Source: Frankiales bacterium (GTDB lineage: Bacteria; Actinomycetota; Actinomycetes; Mycobacteriales; SCTD01). Taken from it: a DNA stretch of 9,498 bases. This document shows positions 5,798-9,498 of this stretch, piece by piece. A program made the translations under genes and the position numbers. The DNA lies in contig SCTD01000163.1 in assembly GCA_004299215.1 (NCBI GenBank), positions 1 through 9,498 on the forward strand. The letters run 5' to 3'. Numbering within the stretch: position 1 is the first letter of the stretch; each line of letters starts with the position of its first letter. The notes below the pieces were generated by a model, which saw only the letters and a program-made list of their open reading frames with translations, searched no databases and was not told the origin of the DNA.

Positions 5798-7786
5798 GTG
5801 CGTCCCTCACCCCTTCTGTCTGCGGCCGCCGCCGCGGCCCTGCTCGCGGCTGTTGCCGGTCCGGCCACCGCCGCGACCACCTCGGCGCCCGCCAAGGGCG
5901 TCGCCAGCTCGTCCGTCACGCTCCTCTCGGTCGCGGCCGGCGGTCACACCGTCAGCGCCGGCACGCTCGAGCTGCTCTCCGACATGCTCGGTGCCGAGGC
6001 CGTCGCCCGGATCCTGCTCACCCCGCTGACCGCGGACGGCACGGCGTACGGCCAGCAGACCGTGACGCCGGCCCAGTCCCCGGTGTCCGCACCGGCGGTC
6101 AGCACCGGCGCGGTCGCCCCCGCCCTCGACGGCCTGCTCGGCGTCACCAGCCCGGTCCTCGAGGCCGAGGCCGACGCCACGAACGGCGAGCCCTCCACGC
6201 TCGCCGGCGCCACGTCGTTCGGCGGCCTCACCGTCATCGGGCTGCCGGTGACCCTCGACGGCGCCCTCGACACCGCCTCGTCCGTGAGCAAGACCGCCGG
6301 CGCGACCAGCGAGAAGATCGTCTCCGTCGAGGGCCTCGCGCTGCCCAGCGTCGCCGACCTGCTCGGCGCCCTCGGCCTCGACCTGTCGGCCCTGCCGATC
6401 GAGGTCCTCACGGAGCTCCTCGACGAGCTCGGGCTCGTGAACACCGCGGTCGACACGGCCCAGGCCGCGCTCGACCAGGCCACCGCCGCGATCCAGGCGC
6501 AGATCGACGCCGCTCAGGCGCAGGTCGACGCCGCTGCCGCCGCCCTGGCCGCCGAGACGGCGAAGCTGGCCGGTCCGCAGAGCCAGCTGGCCGCGGCCGA
6601 GGCCGACCTCGCGACCAGGACCGCCGCGCTCGCTCCGCTGCAGGCCGCGCTGGCCTCCGCGCAGCAGCAGCTGACGGCGGCGAACCAGCCCGTCGTCGAC
6701 GCGACGAACGCGCTCAACGCCGCGCTGGCCGCCATCGGCCTGCCCGCGGGCACGCCGCTCAGCAGCGTCCCGCTGCTGCAGCAGGCCGCGATCGCGCCGC
6801 TCTACGCCGCGGTCACCGCTGCGCAGACGGCTGCCGCCGCGTCCATCACCGCCGCGACCGCCGCCGTCACCCAGGCCACCTCCGACCTGGCCGCGGCCCA
6901 GTCGCTGGTCGACGCCGCCCAGGCGGCCGTCACCCTGCTCAGGAACACGATCGCCACCATCCAGACGGCGATCGACGGCCTGCAGGCCACGCTCGACGCC
7001 GCGCTCGCCGCGCTGAACGCGATCCTGGACGGCGTCCAGGCCGAGATCGACGCGCTGCTCGGCGCCGTCACCGCGGTGCTCGACGGCACCCCGCTGGTCA
7101 GCTTCGACAGCCTCACCGTCCTCACCGAGGCCACCACCACCAGCAACACCGAGGGCGGGCAGACCGCCCGCATCGTCGGCGGCGAGATCGTCGGCCTCGA
7201 GGTGCTCGGCACCGACGTGCTGTCGAACGTCCTCGGCACCTCCTCGGTCGACCTGCTCGACCTGGTCGGCGGCACCCTGGACCAGGTCAACGGCCTCATC
7301 GCCGACCTGACCGGCACGCTCTCGAGCGTGCTGTCGACGGTCCCGGCGTTCCCGACGCTGTCCATCCCGGCGCCCGAGGTCGGCGTGCTGACCACGTCGT
7401 CCAGCACGAGCATCACGGACGGCTTCGGCGTCGCGAGCACCGCCGTCAAGGGCCTGTCGATCACGCTGCCCTCGGTGAGCATCCCGACCGCGCTGGCCCT
7501 GCCGGGCGCGGCCGACCTGCCCGCCCTCGACGGCATCACCCAGGTCGCCGGGCTGCTCACCAGCGCGCCGGTCAGGATCGACCTGGCCACGCTGGCCGCG
7601 CAGTCCCGCTTCGCCCCGGCCGTCGTCGCCGCTCCCGGCACCGGCACCCCCGGCACGGGGACCCCGGGCACCGCTCCGCAGCTGCCGCAGACGGGCATGA
7701 CGCAGGGCCTGGCCGCGCTGGGTGTCGCCCTGATGGTGGCGGCGGCTGTCGCCCACCGCCGCCGGGTGGAGCTCGACGCCGCCTAG
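5798..7786 (+). CDS. Secreted alanine-rich coiled-coil surface protein with LPQTG sortase anchor
   Basis: This 662-residue protein is not recognised as any named family. A signal peptide (about 1-25, ending GPATA before ATTSAP) is followed by a Thr/Ser-rich globular region (about 30-210). Residues 215-300 and 340-425 are Ala/Gln/Asp-rich heptad-like helices (for example AQAALDQATAAIQAQIDAAQ), separated by a Pro/Gly break (311-325), and should form an antiparallel or dimeric coiled coil. A second Thr/Ser-rich beta-type region (430-600) follows, then a Gly-Thr-Pro linker (613-625), LPQTG (629-633), a hydrophobic helix (638-652) and the charged tail HRRR. That is the standard layout for sortase-linked cell-wall proteins. 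GTG is preceded by GGAGA with a 4-nt spacer. No sortase gene is in the window. A structural or adhesive surface role is inferred. The LPxTG sorting signal is firm; the function is open. Confidence 0.85.
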   Translation: MRPSPLLSAAAAAALLAAVAGPATAATTSAPAKGVASSSVTLLSVAAGGHTVSAGTLELLSDMLGAEAVARILLTPLTADGTAYGQQTVTPAQSPVSAPAVSTGAVAPALDGLLGVTSPVLEAEADATNGEPSTLAGATSFGGLTVIGLPVTLDGALDTASSVSKTAGATSEKIVSVEGLALPSVADLLGALGLDLSALPIEVLTELLDELGLVNTAVDTAQAALDQATAAIQAQIDAAQAQVDAAAAALAAETAKLAGPQSQLAAAEADLATRTAALAPLQAALASAQQQLTAANQPVVDATNALNAALAAIGLPAGTPLSSVPLLQQAAIAPLYAAVTAAQTAAAASITAATAAVTQATSDLAAAQSLVDAAQAAVTLLRNTIATIQTAIDGLQATLDAALAALNAILDGVQAEIDALLGAVTAVLDGTPLVSFDSLTVLTEATTTSNTEGGQTARIVGGEIVGLEVLGTDVLSNVLGTSSVDLLDLVGGTLDQVNGLIADLTGTLSSVLSTVPAFPTLSIPAPEVGVLTTSSSTSITDGFGVASTAVKGLSITLPSVSIPTALALPGAADLPALDGITQVAGLLTSAPVRIDLATLAAQSRFAPAVVAAPGTGTPGTGTPGTAPQLPQTGMTQGLAALGVALMVAAAVAHRRRVELDAA

Positions 7787-7804
7787 CAGCACCCTCGTAC
7801 GTCC

Positions 7805-7848
7805 CGGGCGCCGTCGCACCTGCCGCAAGGCGGGTGCGGCGGCGCCCG
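7805..7848 (+). terminator. Strong GC-rich hairpin with GCAA tetraloop, likely terminator of the surface protein gene
   Basis: The two arms, 7805-7824 and 7829-7848, pair over 20 bp with only two G-T wobbles, closing on a GCAA (GNRA-type) loop at 7825-7828. The hairpin starts 19 nt after the stop codon. There is no T-tract, which is common for terminators in high-GC actinobacteria. Outside the stem, CGTACG at 7796-7801 and 7853-7858 could pair as an extension across a small internal loop. Confidence 0.75.
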
Positions 7849-7878
7849 TCGTCGTACGCCCCACCCCGGGCGTACGAA

Positions 7879-7947
7879 GATCATCCGCAGCATCCCCGTC
7901 CACACCACCCTCGGCTGCCGCTGACGACGGCGATCCTGCGGATGATC
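7879..7947. repeat. 12-bp perfect inverted repeat between the surface protein and DUF4229 genes
   Basis: GATCATCCGCAG (7879-7890) is the exact reverse complement of CTGCGGATGATC (7936-7947). After one mismatch, three further pairs extend inward. The arms are 45 nt apart. This is independent of the terminator hairpin upstream. It could be a second hairpin, a pair of operator half-regions upstream of the DUF4229 promoter, or the relic ends of a small non-autonomous element. No target-site duplication is evident. Confidence 0.6.
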
Positions 7948-7986
7948 AGCAAGCTCAGCGTGGATCAGCCGTACGGCGAACCCGCC

Positions 7987-7992
7987 TAGGCT
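7987..7992 (+). promoter_or_regulatory. -10 box of a leaderless-type promoter for the DUF4229 gene
   Basis: TAGGCT matches the TANNNT -10 consensus and lies 7 nt before the ATG at 8000, the usual distance to a transcription start. No strong ribosome site precedes the ATG; only GGA at 7993-7995 is present. A leaderless mRNA is therefore likely. No clear -35 box is seen. Confidence 0.5.
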
Positions 7993-7999
7993 GGACGGC

Positions 8000-8314
8000 A
8001 TGACCGACAGCACCGGCAGCACCCCCACCCCGAGCCCCGGCAAGGCGTTCGCGATCTACTCGGCGCTGCGGCTGGCGCTGCTGGTGGTGTCCTTCGCGCT
8101 GCTCCGCGTCATCCTCGGCGCCGGCAAGGACCTGCTCGTGATCGGCGCGGCGGTGCTGCTGAGCGCCATGCTGAGCCTGGTGCTGCTCAGGAAGCAGCGG
8201 GACGACTTCGCCCGGGCGTCGATGGCCCGCGCCGAGGAGCGCCGCGCGGCCAGGTCCGCCCGCCGGACGCGGCTCGACGAGACCGGGACGAGTCCGGACA
8301 AGACCGGCACCTGA
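8000..8314 (+). CDS. DUF4229 family small membrane protein
   Basis: This is a 104-residue protein of a domain family of unknown function found in actinobacteria. A polar N-terminus (1-15) is followed by helix 1 (about 16-39, FAIYSALRLALLVVSFALL), a short loop (GAGKD), helix 2 (about 44-63) and the conserved exit LLRKQRDDFARAS (62-74). This LRx-type first helix and the R-K-x-R-D exit are what I associate with DUF4229. The C-terminus is a long Arg/Ala/Glu helix (75-91) and a tail with a repeated D-x-T-G-T element (DETGT, DKTGT). Relatives often sit near cytochrome c assembly, PLDc_N and menaquinone genes, and ccsB and a PLDc_N gene are indeed 7 kb away here. The function is unknown. The length is normal for the family. 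Confidence 0.87.
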   Translation: MTDSTGSTPTPSPGKAFAIYSALRLALLVVSFALLRVILGAGKDLLVIGAAVLLSAMLSLVLLRKQRDDFARASMARAEERRAARSARRTRLDETGTSPDKTGT

Positions 8315-8418
8315 CACCGGGCAGGAAGCCGCCGCCCGACGGCGAAGTGACGCGGGGACCTGCCGCCGACGCCACCACCCCCGGCGCCGGCGGCCCTGAC
8401 CCGTGAGAGGACGCCTTC

Positions 8419-9498
8419 GTGCGCCGCCCCCTGCTCGCCGTCGCCGCCGCCACCGCGCTCGCCGCCGGCGCCGCCTTCGGTCCCGCCGCCACCGCGGCAA
8501 CCCCCGTCGACCCGCTCGCCTACGGCTTCCAGGGCGAGGGCGGTCTGCTGGCCACCGACGCCGACCTGCGCGAGGGGGCCGTGCGCCCGACGGCCGCCCA
8601 ACGCGGGGCGGTCGACGCCCTCGGCGCCCGGGCCGTCTGGAACGCCTTCGGCACCCCCAAGGTGCTCACCCGCGACGACGCGGGCTACCTCAGCGAGCCG
8701 CGCGCGGGCGCACCCGCCGACGCGGCCCGCGCCTTCGTGCGGGACAACCTGGCGCTGTTCGGGCTGCCCGCGGAGCTCACCACGCCCGAGGCGCTGACCG
8801 TCACCAAGGACGTCCCGCTCCTCGAGGGCCCCGAGCTGCGCGGCAAGATGACGGGCGCCCACTACCCCGACCGCGCCGCGCCGCACGTCGTCACGCTCCA
8901 GCAGGTCTTCGCCGGCGCTCCGGCCGGCCTCGACGGCACCGTGACCGTCGGCCTCGACCCGCAGAACCGGGTCGCCTTCGTGAGCTCCAGCCTCACCCGC
9001 GACGTGCGCGTCACCAACCGGGACCGCATCTCGCTGACCGACGCCTACCGCGCCGCGGCGACCGACGCCAAGGTCGACCTGACCGGGCTCGACCTCGACG
9101 TCACCGACCTGCGCACCCCGAAGGGCGCGGCCGTGCTGCGTCTCGAGGGCATCGCCGACCAGCAGACGGTGCGCCTCGTGACGCTCCCGACGCCGCGCGA
9201 CGGCGTCCGGCTGGCCTACGAGGTGGTCGTCCTGCGCAGCACCCCCGGCGCCGAGCTGGGGGAGCACCCGTACGCCTACATCTCGCTCGTGGACGCCGAG
9301 ACCGGTGAGGTGCTCCACCGGCGCAACCGCCTGCAGCACGCCGCCGATGCCGCCGGCTCGCCCGGGGCCGCGTCGGTGCCGTACTGGAAGGTCTTCGAGA
9401 ACGCCCCTGACTTCCCGCAGGACGGCGTGCAGACGCCGGACAACCGGCTCTACTGGTGCTTCACCGCGGGGCCGGAGTGCAGCCGGGTCCTCGGTGAG
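8419..9498 (+). CDS. Secreted metallopeptidase precursor, FTP/PepSY propeptide (probably M36 fungalysin family), 3'-partial
   Basis: The frame is open for 360 codons to the right edge. GTG at 8419 has a good GAGAGGA ribosome site with a 7-nt spacer. A signal peptide (about 1-26, MRRPLLAVAAATALAAGAAF...) leads into a propeptide. AFVRDNLALFGLP (about 105-117) and HVVTLQQVFAGAPAG (about 156-170, the QxxxGxP-like core) match the fungalysin/thermolysin propeptide domain. AYISLVDAETGEVLHRRN (about 285-302) is a PepSY-type ending. The mature region begins after the Ala/Gly-rich stretch near 303-316 and shows YWKVFENAPDFP and two Cys residues (in LYWCFTAGPEC). The zinc motif HExxH is not visible because the window ends first, so family M36 rather than M4 is inferred. 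Such enzymes are exported and self-activate by removing the propeptide, then degrade extracellular protein. Confidence 0.8.
   Translation, partial: MRRPLLAVAAATALAAGAAFGPAATAATPVDPLAYGFQGEGGLLATDADLREGAVRPTAAQRGAVDALGARAVWNAFGTPKVLTRDDAGYLSEPRAGAPADAARAFVRDNLALFGLPAELTTPEALTVTKDVPLLEGPELRGKMTGAHYPDRAAPHVVTLQQVFAGAPAGLDGTVTVGLDPQNRVAFVSSSLTRDVRVTNRDRISLTDAYRAAATDAKVDLTGLDLDVTDLRTPKGAAVLRLEGIADQQTVRLVTLPTPRDGVRLAYEVVVLRSTPGAELGEHPYAYISLVDAETGEVLHRRNRLQHAADAAGSPGAASVPYWKVFENAPDFPQDGVQTPDNRLYWCFTAGPECSRVLGE

Noticed and set aside
5807..7903. Long 698-codon minus-strand frame opposite the LPQTG gene
   Set aside because: It is a Gly/Arg-rich antisense shadow created by high third-position GC. It has no ribosome site, no recognisable motif and implausible composition.
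5707..7989. A 760-codon open frame from an ATG 5 nt after a possible -10 box, overlapping the LPQTG gene
   Set aside because: It is an Arg/His/Pro-rich out-of-frame reading of the surface protein gene with no domain pattern. The LPQTG frame has a signal peptide, ribosome site and sorting signal.
8330..8344. Small hairpin CGCCG-CCCGA-CGGCG after the DUF4229 gene as terminator
   Set aside because: The stem is only 5 bp in a region where GC composition makes such pairs common, and there is no T-tract.
8381..8390. Palindrome CCGGCGCCGG upstream of the metallopeptidase gene as operator
   Set aside because: A purely G/C 10-mer palindrome is expected by chance at this composition, and no promoter element lies near it.

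Overview
The window reads as chromosome from a high-GC Gram-positive actinomycete. Every gene has strongly GC-biased third codon positions and GTG starts are frequent. Two genes have a TANNNT -10 box 6-7 nt before the ATG, as in actinobacterial leaderless transcripts. BldC and the small DUF4229 and PLDc_N membrane proteins are actinobacterial hallmarks. The sequence alone does not fix the genus.

Left block (1-1750). The C-terminal part of the cytochrome c assembly protein CcsB runs in from the left edge on the plus strand. It converges on a minus-strand row led by bldC (a MerR-like developmental regulator), then a PLDc_N-type two-helix membrane protein, then a 59-residue single-helix membrane protein that a length-based gene caller would probably miss. 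The two small membrane proteins carry nearly the same acidic C-terminal motif.

Central block (1750-5625). A divergent intergenic region contains a hairpin, a perfect 10-bp palindrome and a leaderless-type promoter. It is followed by a tightly coupled plus-strand trio: an HpcH/HpaI (CitE-like) aldolase, an extended SDR sugar-nucleotide epimerase/reductase and a short GT2 glycosyltransferase. The genes overlap by 4 bp at both junctions. A minus-strand polytopic GT-C type glycosyltransferase ends exactly where the trio ends. Together they look like a small module that makes and transfers a sugar to a cell-envelope acceptor. The SDR has Phe in place of the catalytic Tyr.

Right block (5625-9498). 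A 662-residue secreted protein has alanine-rich coiled coils and an LPQTG sortase-type anchor. It is followed by a strong GC-rich hairpin, a second long inverted repeat, a DUF4229 membrane protein with a leaderless-type promoter, and the start of a secreted metallopeptidase (FTP/PepSY propeptide, probably family M36). That last gene is cut by the right edge before its catalytic domain. Overall the window mixes respiratory/cytochrome assembly genes with envelope glycan and surface protein genes. No mobile element, tRNA, rRNA or CRISPR array is visible.
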